Assembly: GCA_035504095.1 (NCBI GenBank)
Contig: DATJSN010000055.1
Location: 1 to 53,456, forward strand
Direction: 5' to 3'
DNA length: 53,456 nt
Source: DATJSN01 sp035504095
Lineage (GTDB): Bacteria > Planctomycetota > Phycisphaerae > WQYP01
This document shows, in pieces, positions 43,984-53,291 of the stretch (the stretch's first letter is position 1; every line of letters begins with the position of its first letter). The translations under genes and the position numbers were made by a program. The notes beneath the pieces were generated by a model, which saw nothing but the letters and a program-made list of their open reading frames with translations, searched no databases and was not told where the DNA came from.

Positions 43984-44388
43984 ACGAAGTAGAAATTTGT
44001 GTCACAATTGCCATTATTTAAAACATATTAACACGTTATAAAAGCGGGCTGTAGTTGCTCCTCAGATAGAACGGCATTGCGGGCTTCCATTAATTGTGCT
44101 CCCTTCACATGGTTCGCGGGAAAGCTTTTAAGAACGCATTTCGAAACGAGTGAACACCAACGGCCAGAGCGCGATCATAGGCGCAGCGATCTTACCCCAT
44201 ACCCATCGTAAACCATCGCCAAAGCATCATACCGAGTCTTAATGCAAGCGGCAAATAATATATAATGGATAGATATCTTCATGAAAAACCATTCGTTTCC
44301 ACGCTTAAAACTGAGCTTTACCTTTTTTCTTGCACGTCTATAGTATCGCAGTTCAACCGAATGGGGTTGATCAATCGGGCGGCGCATA
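43984..44388. other. Intergenic region upstream of the flippase gene
   Basis: 405 bases between divergent genes, no supported gene. It holds AAACGAGTGAACA (44144-44156), also found at 41682-41694, flanked on both occasions by GGAAAGC upstream. On the minus strand a broken frame near 44160-44220 reads KIAAPMIALWPLVFTRFEMRS and ends in a stop, which may be a fragment of a lost gene. The flippase promoter should lie in the last 200 bases, but I see no clear match. Confidence 0.5.
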
Positions 44389-45903
44389 ATGACGCAAATG
44401 AACGACGAGCTGAACATAGAGGAAACAGGACTGGCACAACATACCGTCCGGGGAATGGTATGGACATTGGTCCAGACACTTGGTTCAAAAGCGGCGGGGG
44501 TCGTCGCACAAATTTTTCTGGCACGATTGTTATCACACAGCGACTGGGGGCTGGTGGCCGCCACATATGCGGCAGCTGCATTGCCCAATGTTTTCCGAAT
44601 GACAGGTGTTTCGCAGATATTGGTGGCAAAGCAAAAACAATTTCGTCGTTGGGCTGTGCATGCCTTCTGGTTTGAAATTGCGCTGGGAATGGTTTCATCG
44701 GTGGGGATGTGTATTGCAGCCCCGATCGCGGCGACGGTATTTAAGGCCCCAGAGCTTCTTTACACGACGCTAATTATTGCGGTTGCGGCGGGCATTAACT
44801 CCCTGGGCGTATTATCTAATGCCGCCACACTGATTCAACTTCAGTTTCGCAATATTTCTTTAGTTAATCTATATGTGAATATTTTTCAATCTGGATTAAG
44901 CGTGATTCTCGCATTTTGTCATTTCGGCGCATACAGTTTTATTATTCCGGTGCCAATCGGAAACGCCATAAAGGTATTTGCCATGTGGTGGCTTGTACAC
45001 AACGACTTACCGCCGATTCGATGGGAAATCAATTTGCTGCGGTGGCGTAAGCTGGCAAAGGATAGTTCTGTGTTAATGCTCGCCTCTTTAGGACCGACGA
45101 TAACGTATATGGCTTATCCGGCGGCGCTGCGCAAATTTCATACAATAGAAACTGTAGGATTGTGGTTTTTTGCGTGGAATTTATCTAACCAGATCATTCA
45201 GCTACTGGCAAACAACCTCACCATGACGCTCTTTCCGACCTTGAGCAAAATCAAAAACAAACCTGAGCGCCAGAAAGCGGGATTTATGCGAGCCGCACAA
45301 GCACTGGTATTAATCACAACTTTCGCTTGTATACTTGAAGCGCTAACGGCCTATCCGGGGTTGGAGCTATTGTTCGGCACAAAATGGCTTGCCGCCGTTG
45401 TTCCGTTGCAAATATTTTCACTAGCGACCGTCTTTGGTGTAGTCGGATCGCCGATCAACAGCATCATAATGGCGCAAGAACGTTACCGGTTGTATTTATG
45501 GTACAATATACTTCCTCCATTGGCGCTTATTCCGTTACTATACCTTGGTTCATGGCGATATGGTGTGGCCGGCGTGGCGACTGCCACTCTGGTGCAGGCG
45601 GCTGTCGTGGCTCCATTGGGCGTGGCGCTGGTGGCAGGCGGTGCCGGCAAGCCGGACTGGTTAAGTCCGCTTAAGGTGTTTTGGGGATCGCTTTTCTGTG
45701 GTGCGGTGGCAGGGGTGGTGGTGCTGATTGTCATGAATAGTCTCCCGATATTGAGTAAAAACAACATCGTGGTCATCATTGTGATCTGCGGAGTTTTCAG
45801 CCTCATCTATTTAGCACTGGCATGGCTGGTATGCCGCCCGATAATGAAGGAATTGCTTTCGCACACTATTCATCTTCTTTACCGATTTTTGCCGCACAAA
45901 TAG
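44389..45903 (+). CDS. Wzx-type polysaccharide flippase (RfbX/MATE-like)
   Basis: 504 residues, about twelve to fourteen membrane spans. The N-terminus GMVWTLVQTLGSKAAGVVAQ then ARLLSHSDWGLVA is the Polysacc_synt/RfbX motif, and the C-terminal half has GSPINSIIMAQERYRLYLWYN, usual for Wzx proteins. It moves lipid-linked repeat units across the inner membrane to the Wzy polymerases. ATG 44389; ATG 44398 is also in frame. It is followed after 12 bases by a perfect hairpin. The single flippase beside two polymerases would be shared (inference). Confidence 0.9.
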   Translation: MTQMNDELNIEETGLAQHTVRGMVWTLVQTLGSKAAGVVAQIFLARLLSHSDWGLVAATYAAAALPNVFRMTGVSQILVAKQKQFRRWAVHAFWFEIALGMVSSVGMCIAAPIAATVFKAPELLYTTLIIAVAAGINSLGVLSNAATLIQLQFRNISLVNLYVNIFQSGLSVILAFCHFGAYSFIIPVPIGNAIKVFAMWWLVHNDLPPIRWEINLLRWRKLAKDSSVLMLASLGPTITYMAYPAALRKFHTIETVGLWFFAWNLSNQIIQLLANNLTMTLFPTLSKIKNKPERQKAGFMRAAQALVLITTFACILEALTAYPGLELLFGTKWLAAVVPLQIFSLATVFGVVGSPINSIIMAQERYRLYLWYNILPPLALIPLLYLGSWRYGVAGVATATLVQAAVVAPLGVALVAGGAGKPDWLSPLKVFWGSLFCGAVAGVVVLIVMNSLPILSKNNIVVIIVICGVFSLIYLALAWLVCRPIMKELLSHTIHLLYRFLPHK

Positions 45904-46254
45904 GGGATAGGCCACGGCGGCGGTGCCGCCGAGTTCTGCGTCGGGAGACGGGAGATGGAAGAATATGCATGCGGCGCGCAGAGTTAATGCCCTGCGCCAT
46001 CCGAAAAAGCGAAAAATTTGTCGCGATATTTTTTTGCATTGTTCCGCGTCCCAAAATTTTTTAAGCTTTTTCTTGCTATATGACCTGTCCCCAAATACAT
46101 TTATGCTGGAAAGTTTTCCGGCGATATTTTTTACCCTTCCCCTCTCCCTATAACCACGCCGAACATAAACCAAGCCCATGGAGGTTTCGATAACAGCCGA
46201 TATAAATGCCGTTGAGGAAGAGAGTCGAGGCATCTTGCTGCTTTAGAGGTGTCG
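45904..46254. other. Intergenic region between flippase and LEPR-XLL gene
   Basis: 351 bases, no gene supported. It starts with a GGATAGGCCAC motif directly after the flippase stop, then the hairpin 45915-45931, then T-rich runs (46029-46036, 46056-46076) that could hold a promoter for the LEPR-XLL gene, and ends with AGAGG (46245-46249) five bases before ATG 46255. Confidence 0.55.
45915..45931. terminator. GC-rich hairpin after flippase gene
   Basis: CGGCGGC (45915-45921) and GCCGCCG (45925-45931) form a perfect seven-base-pair stem with a three-base loop, 12 bases after the flippase stop. There is no U-tract directly after it, so it may end the transcript with Rho or just stabilise it. 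Confidence 0.4.
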
Positions 46255-49200
46255 ATGTTTCCTTCCTCAGGCCGGTATTTCCGGTCCCTTATCCAACGAA
46301 TAAATGATTCGCATCGCCGAACGGGGTTACGTCGCATAAAATGCCTCTCGGAGGTGCGCGCTGTTATGGAACCATTGGAGCCGCGTTTGCTGCTGAGCGT
46401 ATTGGCCGGTGCGCTTCCGGCCGGATACGTCGACGCTAATATCGGCAATCCGCAGGTTTCCGGTGCCGCGGAATACACACTGTCCAATAATCAATGGTCG
46501 GTGAGCGGAGTGGGAAAAGGAATTTCCTCGTCGGCAGATCAATTTAATTTTGCTTACGAAAATTGGACAGGCGCTGGGGTGCTCGTTGCCAATGTCGGGG
46601 CGGTGGGTAACACGGGATCCGGCGCCCAGGCCGGCCTGATGATCCGCGATTCCAGCAGTTCCGGCGCCATATTTGCCGCCGTACTGGTCAATGCAAATAA
46701 TCAGGTGACTTTTGAATATCGCACGAGCACCGGCGGTAAAATGTCCACCGTCACTGGAGGAACCGTTTCAGGTCCGATTTGGCTGGAACTTGTTGAAACC
46801 CAGAAAAACGGCGGCGAACAGTTCACAGCCTACTATAGTTCGAACGACGTAAACTGGACGGCGATCAATACCACCCCGATCAATATAACCTTCAAGAATT
46901 CCACAAATCTGGCGGGATTGGCCGTTACTTCCAGCAGTGCTACACAAACGGATTCCGTGAACTTCAGTGGTTTTTCCACGAATACCGCGCCGATAGTAAC
47001 AGCGCCAGCGGCGGCGAGTTCCAGTACTGTCACCGATACTACCGCTAATTTGAGCGTGTCAGGTGAAGATACCGATGGCCAAAGCGCCGGCACACTGACT
47101 TATACCTGGTCGGTAACATCCCAACCAAGTGGGGCTGCGACACCCACCTTCAGCGCCAATGGAACCAACGCCGCATCCAATACCATTGTTACGTTTAGCC
47201 AAGCCGGCAAATACACATTCCTGGCGACGATTACCGACTCTGACGGCGTATCGGCGACCAGCAGTGTGTCGGTAACGGTAAATCAGACACTTACAAGCAT
47301 CAATCTTTCACCTTCCACCCCGTCGGTAGGCTGGGATTCAACTACAAAATTATCCGCCGTAGCGTACGATCAATTCGGCAACAAGATGGCAAATCAGCCG
47401 ACATTCAGTTGGTCCGTGACTGGCTGCGGCTCGATTAAAAGTTCGGGAAAATATACTGCTCCAGCCACCGACAGCACTGCGACCATAAAAGCTGCGAAGG
47501 GATCAATAAGCGGTAGCGACGAAATAACCGTCACCAATACACCCCCTACCGACGCACCTGCAGCGGCAAGCCCCAGCACGGTAACCGGAACAACGACGAA
47601 ATTGAGCGTATCAGGCAAAGATACTGATGGTCAAAGCGATAGTACACTCATTTACACCTGGTCGGTAACGTCCCAACCAAGCGGGTCCACAACGCCCACC
47701 TTCAGTGCCAACGGGACCGATGCGGCGAAGAATACCACAGCCACGTTCTTCCAGGCGGGGATTTATACTTTCCTGGCGACCATTACCGACAGCGAAGGAG
47801 AGTCCACCACCAGCAGCGTGAACGTAACGGTGGAACAGACGCTTAAAAGCATCAGCGTTTCACCGTCCATCCCATCGGCAGGCTACGATTCAATCATCCA
47901 ATTTTCGGCGACGGCGCTGGATCAATTCGGCGATGCGCTGGCGACCCAGCCGACGTTTAAATGGTCAGTGTCGAGAGGCGGCTCAATCAATAGTTCCGGC
48001 GTTTACACCGCACCAACTTCCGCGGGCACAGTAACAATAAAAGCGACAAGCGGATCGGTCAGCGGCAGTGATTCCACGACCATCGTTCAGACTCAGACAG
48101 AACAGACAGAACAATCGTCGGCTCAGTTGCCGAGTTTCACCTATTCAGCGCCTTCTTCCGCCCCTTCATTGCCGTCAGGTATCGATCCATTCAGCCCGCC
48201 TGTTGGCGGCACAACAAACAGCGGCGCGCCGATCATCGATGCTTCGGACACTATTGCCAGTCCGAACGACAGCATCACGCTCACCGGGGCACAATTCACC
48301 AGTTACACCGGTTCAGCGGCGTATTCGGATACACAATTTCTTGTTTATGGTCAAACCAGTTCAACAAACGGCGCGCTGACCAATGCCCAAATACAGGACA
48401 CCTCGGCTGATGGCGTAATTGTTACCATTGGTTCGACTGAGCCGGCGAATTCGATGTACCTGATATGGGCGCAAAATAGTTCAGGCGTCAGCACGCCGAT
48501 CGCCATCAATGACACCCAAGCGTGGTGGGTTTCCAACGCCGGAAATGCGTCGCCGGGGCAAACGATATCAGTTTACGGCAAAAATCTTTCCAACGGCGCT
48601 TCTACGCCGCAGTCATGGGTTTATCTGCAACCCACCACAGGCGGACAGGGACAATGGGCGACGGTAACGGCGGTGAATCCCTATCAGGTTAATTTCGTTG
48701 TTCCAACTTCGCTGACCAATGGAACTTACCAGGTCTGGGTTAACAACGGCCTGGGCGGCAATTACAGTTGGTCGCAAGCGTCGACTTTGCTGACCGTTCA
48801 GGGAGCGAAGACCTGGAATTCCGCCTTGACGGTAAATGTGCAAAATTACGGCGCGATCGGGAATGACACGACAGACGATGGGGACGCGATTTTGGCGGCA
48901 ATAGCGGCCTTGCAACCGGGTGACACACTCTATTTCCCAAATGGAACTTATATTGTTAATAATGCAGATCTACAAGGTGGCGAATACGACAACAATATGT
49001 TCATACTTCCCAGTGACGTGCGAGTGGAAGGAGCAAGCGAGGGACAAACGATTATTGAATTTCAAGGATCTGTGCCAAAATGGTGGGGTGCCAACTTTGA
49101 AATAGGAGCGCCGGGGCAAAGCAATGTGGAATTTGACTCGCTGACGCTTGAATACGCAGGACCTGAAACATATCCCGTAGATGGAACACCTGCGCTGGTT

Positions 49201-50964
49201 TATGAAACGGGTGGAACCAACTTTACCTTCGATAATGTTACTCTTCTGGCTAATGATCTCACGCCGATAGATTGGGAAGATTCCAGTCAGTTGACGCTGG
49301 AGAATTCCACCATTCTAGGTCAGAGCACGCTATTGCTGGGCGCCAATAACGTCTCGATTAACAACAACAGCTTTTATGAAGGATACTATGCCGAGGAAGC
49401 CATCGACGTCTGGGGTGGATACAATATTAGTATCACAAATAATCAGATAGAGAATGCCTATCAATACACCGGCAATGATGACAACCAGATATCAGAGAGC
49501 AACAGTTCCGGCTGGGGCCAAGGCCGCTTCCTTGAGAACAATCTGGCCTGGGGCCCAATCTATAACGAATACATCGCCAATAACACGACTTATCTGGGAA
49601 CGCTGCTTTCCCTTACACCCAATGGCCAAGGCCAAAACACGGGTGAACAAATTCTTTATGAGGGTCCTACGGTGGATAGTGCTTATGGCGCACCGTCGTC
49701 TATTACAACGAACACCGTGACTTTTGCTTCATCCACCTTTAATCCGGACAACAACACCTCTTATGCAGCAGCTTCTGCTTTTAAAGTCGGGATGAACGTA
49801 ATTGTGACCAATGGCGCCGGCGTGGGTCAAATGCGGACCGTGACAAACGTCGCTTTCACCTATAATAAACAAGGCGCGATTACCTCGGCGATACTTACGC
49901 TCAACAGTCCATGGACGGTAACCCCCAACTTAACCAGCAAAATCGATGTGTATTCGACCGCATACAATGATGTTATTTACAACAATAACCTGCAAGACCA
50001 AACTGGTCCAAACGGAGCCACGGCCGATGAAGCTGCGGCCGGAGTTGAAGTTTTTGAAGGCGCCTATGGGCTGATCATTGATAGTAACACCATCAGCAAT
50101 CTGAACAACGGAATAAACCTCTGGAGCGCAGGGGTTGAAAATCCCGTATACTTCGTTGAGACAATCAACAACAATATTGAAAATACACAGTATTATGGGA
50201 TAGGATTGTCGCCCACACCGACGCAAAACCTGGGTAATTCAACCTTTCAAACAGACACAGATCCAAATTTCATCGGTGTAACACTGAGGAATAACAATAT
50301 ATCTGGAACTCCGGAGGGCATTGCATTAGTCCTACCTGAACCGACATGGGCGGCCAATAGCATTGGGCCACAATATGCCACGGGAACGGCTACATTGAGC
50401 ATAGTGGAGTTCAACACGATTTCGCCTATAGTCGCGTTTCCCGGCTCAGGAGCATATAGCTATAATAACGCATTCAATAAAGCGTCCGGCATTGCCATTT
50501 TTACTGACCCAAATGTGCTTATTTATGAAAATACAATCAACGGCGGAACGTCTGGAAACACTTCGCCGGCAGTCTGGTTTGGTGACTCAACTGCAACCGC
50601 TCTTTTACAGAACAATACGTATCTGAATTACAGCGCCAGTCAGATTTATTCCGGCGCCATTCCCGGAGGCATGCTGGAATTGCCTCAGGAAGTTTACTCT
50701 CAGACGTTGGCTTCCGGGACAACCGTACAGACGTCGATTGTGCTCCAGAATGATGGCGCTGCAAGTTTAAACTGGACCGGATCGACAAACGCCTCGTGGC
50801 TGACGTTCCTGTCGCCAAGCGGCAGTGTACTTAACGAAAGTTCCAGCGTCGCGTCGCTGGTCTTTAATACCAATGGACTATCAGCGGGCACCTATTCGGC
50901 AATCGTCACGATTACCAATGGTCTGGAAATCAAAAAATTGACTGTGGTGCTGACGGTCAATTAA
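46255..50964 (+). CDS. LEPR-XLL surface protein with PKD/Ig, IPT-like, beta-helix and BACON-like domains
   Basis: 1,569 residues from ATG 46255 (AGAGG five bases upstream; GTG 46249 is less likely). The basic N-terminus with EPLEPRLLLS (about residues 39-48) is the LEPR-XLL export signal known from planctomycetes. Then, in order: a concanavalin-like (DUF1349-type) beta domain (about 55-245); two 184-residue PKD plus Ig/BIG2-type modules in tandem (about 250-610); two IPT-like domains (about 660-855); a pectate-lyase-3-type beta helix opened by VNVQNYGAIGNDTTDDGDAI (about 858-1475) with many Asn/Gly turns; and a BACON-like end (about 1480-1568). No membrane anchor or sortase motif. It probably sits on the cell surface and binds or cleaves polysaccharide; catalytic residues of the helix were not identified. 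Confidence 0.88.
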   Translation: MFPSSGRYFRSLIQRINDSHRRTGLRRIKCLSEVRAVMEPLEPRLLLSVLAGALPAGYVDANIGNPQVSGAAEYTLSNNQWSVSGVGKGISSSADQFNFAYENWTGAGVLVANVGAVGNTGSGAQAGLMIRDSSSSGAIFAAVLVNANNQVTFEYRTSTGGKMSTVTGGTVSGPIWLELVETQKNGGEQFTAYYSSNDVNWTAINTTPINITFKNSTNLAGLAVTSSSATQTDSVNFSGFSTNTAPIVTAPAAASSSTVTDTTANLSVSGEDTDGQSAGTLTYTWSVTSQPSGAATPTFSANGTNAASNTIVTFSQAGKYTFLATITDSDGVSATSSVSVTVNQTLTSINLSPSTPSVGWDSTTKLSAVAYDQFGNKMANQPTFSWSVTGCGSIKSSGKYTAPATDSTATIKAAKGSISGSDEITVTNTPPTDAPAAASPSTVTGTTTKLSVSGKDTDGQSDSTLIYTWSVTSQPSGSTTPTFSANGTDAAKNTTATFFQAGIYTFLATITDSEGESTTSSVNVTVEQTLKSISVSPSIPSAGYDSIIQFSATALDQFGDALATQPTFKWSVSRGGSINSSGVYTAPTSAGTVTIKATSGSVSGSDSTTIVQTQTEQTEQSSAQLPSFTYSAPSSAPSLPSGIDPFSPPVGGTTNSGAPIIDASDTIASPNDSITLTGAQFTSYTGSAAYSDTQFLVYGQTSSTNGALTNAQIQDTSADGVIVTIGSTEPANSMYLIWAQNSSGVSTPIAINDTQAWWVSNAGNASPGQTISVYGKNLSNGASTPQSWVYLQPTTGGQGQWATVTAVNPYQVNFVVPTSLTNGTYQVWVNNGLGGNYSWSQASTLLTVQGAKTWNSALTVNVQNYGAIGNDTTDDGDAILAAIAALQPGDTLYFPNGTYIVNNADLQGGEYDNNMFILPSDVRVEGASEGQTIIEFQGSVPKWWGANFEIGAPGQSNVEFDSLTLEYAGPETYPVDGTPALVYETGGTNFTFDNVTLLANDLTPIDWEDSSQLTLENSTILGQSTLLLGANNVSINNNSFYEGYYAEEAIDVWGGYNISITNNQIENAYQYTGNDDNQISESNSSGWGQGRFLENNLAWGPIYNEYIANNTTYLGTLLSLTPNGQGQNTGEQILYEGPTVDSAYGAPSSITTNTVTFASSTFNPDNNTSYAAASAFKVGMNVIVTNGAGVGQMRTVTNVAFTYNKQGAITSAILTLNSPWTVTPNLTSKIDVYSTAYNDVIYNNNLQDQTGPNGATADEAAAGVEVFEGAYGLIIDSNTISNLNNGINLWSAGVENPVYFVETINNNIENTQYYGIGLSPTPTQNLGNSTFQTDTDPNFIGVTLRNNNISGTPEGIALVLPEPTWAANSIGPQYATGTATLSIVEFNTISPIVAFPGSGAYSYNNAFNKASGIAIFTDPNVLIYENTINGGTSGNTSPAVWFGDSTATALLQNNTYLNYSASQIYSGAIPGGMLELPQEVYSQTLASGTTVQTSIVLQNDGAASLNWTGSTNASWLTFLSPSGSVLNESSSVASLVFNTNGLSAGTYSAIVTITNGLEIKKLTVVLTVN
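47002..47553 (+). repeat. PKD/Ig module, tandem copy 1
   Basis: A 552-base (184-codon) unit inside the LEPR-XLL gene, repeated directly at 47554. It codes for a PKD-like domain (TYTWSVTSQPSG ... FLATITDSDG) followed by an Ig/BIG2-like domain (YDQFGNKMANQPTFSWSV). Both copies share length, order and most residues. Confidence 0.8.
47554..48090 (+). repeat. PKD/Ig module, tandem copy 2
   Basis: Second copy of the 184-codon unit, with IYTWSVTSQPSG and DQFGDALATQPTFKWSV. It is diverged enough at the base level to be an old internal duplication. Confidence 0.8.
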
Positions 50965-51030
50965 GCATAATAGGGGGTTTACAAGATGCAGAGTGGTGCC
51001 AACCGCGCCGTCTTCGGCGTTAAAAATCTC

Positions 51031-51059
51031 TGCCCTATGGCCTATGCCCTGCGGCCTGT
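51031..51059 (+). repeat. Dispersed GGCCTATG/ATAGGCCA-type motif
   Basis: A run of CCTATGGCCTATGCCCTGC next to GCGGCCTG lies between the LEPR-XLL and ankyrin genes. The core ATAGGCCA(T/C), here on the opposite strand, recurs at 23659-23669, 32522-32531 (CAGGCCATAG) and 45907-45915, each time at the 3' end of a plus-strand gene. Confidence 0.4.
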
Positions 51060-51070
51060 AGAATAATCCC

Positions 51071-51841
51071 ATGGCAGGAAAAATAGTAACTTTTGTAATC
51101 GGTCTGGTTGTCGTTTCCGCCACCATTGCGTTGATTTATTTTTCAAGTATGCTTTTAAAAGGCACGGAAGAAAAAACTTCCCCGCAAAATAGTGTTCCAA
51201 CGCTCAATCGCGTCGATCAAGCATTTATCGCGGCATTGGAGAATGCCGACGTTGCCGCCGCGAGCAAAGCCTTACAGGCCCAGCCGGACCTGAATCTGGT
51301 TGACCCGGCAAATGGATATTCTTCCCTTCTGATTGTACTCAAGAATATCGATGAGATTATTCTGGCTGGCGTCCAGATGAATAAATCCCTCCAGCAAGAA
51401 TTGCAGTTTTGGCAGGATCTCGCGGGACAGATCGTCGCCGCCGGCGCCGATGTTAACGGCAATGGGGATTGGGGACATATTCCTCTCGAACAGGCGGATA
51501 CCCCGTGGACAGTGGAATTTCTTTTACAACACCACACGAAGGTCGATATCGACGCATATGCCGGAACGCCCTTATATTGGCATGCGGATGATAATTATGT
51601 TGAGATTGAAAAACTGCTTCTACAAGCGGGAGCAAATCCAAACATCCGCAATTTCGAGGGGCAAACGCCATTGCATAAAGCCGCATCTGATGAATCGGTC
51701 AGAATTATTCCACTTTTGCTGCAATATGGAGCTGACAAAGATCCCAGAGACGACAAGGGCTATACACCGCTGAAATTAGCGGAAGCGCTGCATATGTACC
51801 TTACCATAACAATGCTTCAAAATGATGGTGCAACCGATTGA
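51071..51841 (+). CDS. Membrane-anchored ankyrin-repeat protein
   Basis: 256 residues. An N-terminal span (IVTFVIGLVVVSATIALIYFS) acts as signal anchor. From about residue 58 ankyrin repeats follow; the last two are clear (GTPLYWHADDNYVEIEKLLL, GANPNIRNFEGQTPLHKAAS, YGADKDPRDDKGYTPLKLA), the earlier ones degenerate, with an inserted segment around 105-130. The soluble part would face the periplasm or be exported (inference). ATG 51071 has no strong Shine-Dalgarno sequence and lies 106 bases after the LEPR-XLL stop. Role: protein binding; partner unknown. Confidence 0.85.
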   Translation: MAGKIVTFVIGLVVVSATIALIYFSSMLLKGTEEKTSPQNSVPTLNRVDQAFIAALENADVAAASKALQAQPDLNLVDPANGYSSLLIVLKNIDEIILAGVQMNKSLQQELQFWQDLAGQIVAAGADVNGNGDWGHIPLEQADTPWTVEFLLQHHTKVDIDAYAGTPLYWHADDNYVEIEKLLLQAGANPNIRNFEGQTPLHKAASDESVRIIPLLLQYGADKDPRDDKGYTPLKLAEALHMYLTITMLQNDGATD

Positions 51842-52126
51842 GGCAAGTTATTTTTAACGCAAGTAAATGCACTTATATAGGCACTGTGAAAATAGATCAA
51901 AGGCTAATTACATCGGATATCCTTTTCTCAAAAAATCCCAAATAAAGCGTGTCATCCATCCAAAATGTTCCAACAATACTAACTAAGCAAGACTTAATTT
52001 TTAACTAAGTATTAGTACCTATTGTTTGGAAACCTTTTGTTAATTAGACTTGGGACAGTTGAGTTAATTTTCAAACGCAAAACCTACTCTCTGCATCTAA
52101 CAAAGCCATAAGGGTGTGAGGGCACT
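51842..52126. other. AT-rich intergenic region with TAACTAAG repeats
   Basis: 285 bases, no gene. TAACTAAG occurs at 51980-51987 and 52002-52009, in a stretch where TACTAA (51977-51982) also pairs with TTAGTA (52012-52017). It may hold the promoter or an operator of the sulfotransferase gene. GAGGG (52118-52122) is the likely Shine-Dalgarno sequence. Confidence 0.45.
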
Positions 52127-53278
52127 ATGTCAGAGCAATGCATATTGGAAAATTCGTCCTCCAGTTCTAAGAGCGTTTTTCTTGTATTGGGTTGTCCCAG
52201 AAGCGGGACCAGCGCTATAACCCGATGCTTGCCGGTTTTTGGTGCCAATCTTTTCGGACAATTAATGGGCCCCAGCCAAACCAACAATCGCGGTCATTGG
52301 GAAAATATAGATGTGCATAAAATCAATGAACAACTAATGGCCCTTTCCGGTGTGGAAGACATATCTTCAGGTTCGATAAATCCCGAAGAATTAAGCAAAA
52401 AAAGCTTTTACCCGGAATTGCTTTCCCGTGCCGTGGAAGAGTTAAACAGCGGGTTTCGGACGTCGGATGACGTTGGAATTAAAAATCCACGGTGTGCACT
52501 GTATCTATTTTTTTGGCAGGATGTGATACGTCGGGTCGGCGCTCGTGATCGCTATATTATTGCAGTGCGCAATCCACGCAGTGTTGTGCATTCACTTCGA
52601 GCTTTTATGCAGGTGCGTCGTCTTCTGGGATACGCGTTATGGCTGGAGCACACGGTTCGCGCCGTACAAGACACCTTCGGCAAGCCACGTGTAGTTGTCG
52701 CCTATGAAGATTTGCTTGAGGATCCAGTTTTACAGGTGCAGCGAATTGGGCGTGAACTCGGGATTAGTGAACGAATTAATCAAAAGGAGTTGGAATTTTA
52801 TAGCGAACGGTTTATTGATTGTGATCTTAACCACACACAGTTCGAGGCCGCTTCTCTGAAAAAACACTGCCCCGAATTGCCGCTTGTCTTTGATTTTTAT
52901 GATCTACTTTGCCGCCGTGCTTCGGATCAAATTGATGAAAAAACCTTCCTCCAGCGTTGGGAACCGCTATATGCCCGCTACCGCGTCGAAATGCCAGAAT
53001 ATTGCCGTGCATATCCCTGGCTATTGAATAGCCGACAAAGCCGGGAGAAATGGCTTATTTATGCATGGTATAAAGCTCGCCATATTGGTTTGAAAGATGC
53101 CCTTGGAACATGGGTAATCAATCGGCTAAAAAACATAAAATCTCATCAGCGAAATTTGCCGGAAAAGCAAGCAAATGGTTTTCACACAATCTGTTCAATG
53201 GAAAATACACCAGAGAAAAAGATTGTTGAACCGGTTTCGCCGGTCTTTTCATTCGAACAAAAATCCAGTGTTTCCTAG
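52127..53278 (+). CDS. Sulfotransferase-family protein
   Basis: 383 residues. The 5'-phosphosulfate-binding P-loop GCPRSGTS lies at 22-29, and RNPRSVVHSLRAF (near residue 148) fits the 3'-phosphate motif of PAPS-dependent sulfotransferases. Later VVAYEDLLEDPVLQVQRIGRELGI is a typical strand/helix pair of the family. The C-terminal 80 residues are basic and not conserved-looking. ATG 52127, GAGGG four bases upstream. Placed beside the polysaccharide locus it may sulfate the glycan (inference); some relatives have lost transferase activity. Ends 13 bases before the next gene's 3' end, convergent. Confidence 0.85.
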   Translation: MSEQCILENSSSSSKSVFLVLGCPRSGTSAITRCLPVFGANLFGQLMGPSQTNNRGHWENIDVHKINEQLMALSGVEDISSGSINPEELSKKSFYPELLSRAVEELNSGFRTSDDVGIKNPRCALYLFFWQDVIRRVGARDRYIIAVRNPRSVVHSLRAFMQVRRLLGYALWLEHTVRAVQDTFGKPRVVVAYEDLLEDPVLQVQRIGRELGISERINQKELEFYSERFIDCDLNHTQFEAASLKKHCPELPLVFDFYDLLCRRASDQIDEKTFLQRWEPLYARYRVEMPEYCRAYPWLLNSRQSREKWLIYAWYKARHIGLKDALGTWVINRLKNIKSHQRNLPEKQANGFHTICSMENTPEKKIVEPVSPVFSFEQKSSVS

Positions 53279-53291
53279 GCAGCTCGTTAGG

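Noticed and set aside
46984..48090. Tandem repeat as possible assembly artefact
   Set aside because: The two 552-base copies differ at many positions, including silent ones, so this is an old internal duplication of a protein module.
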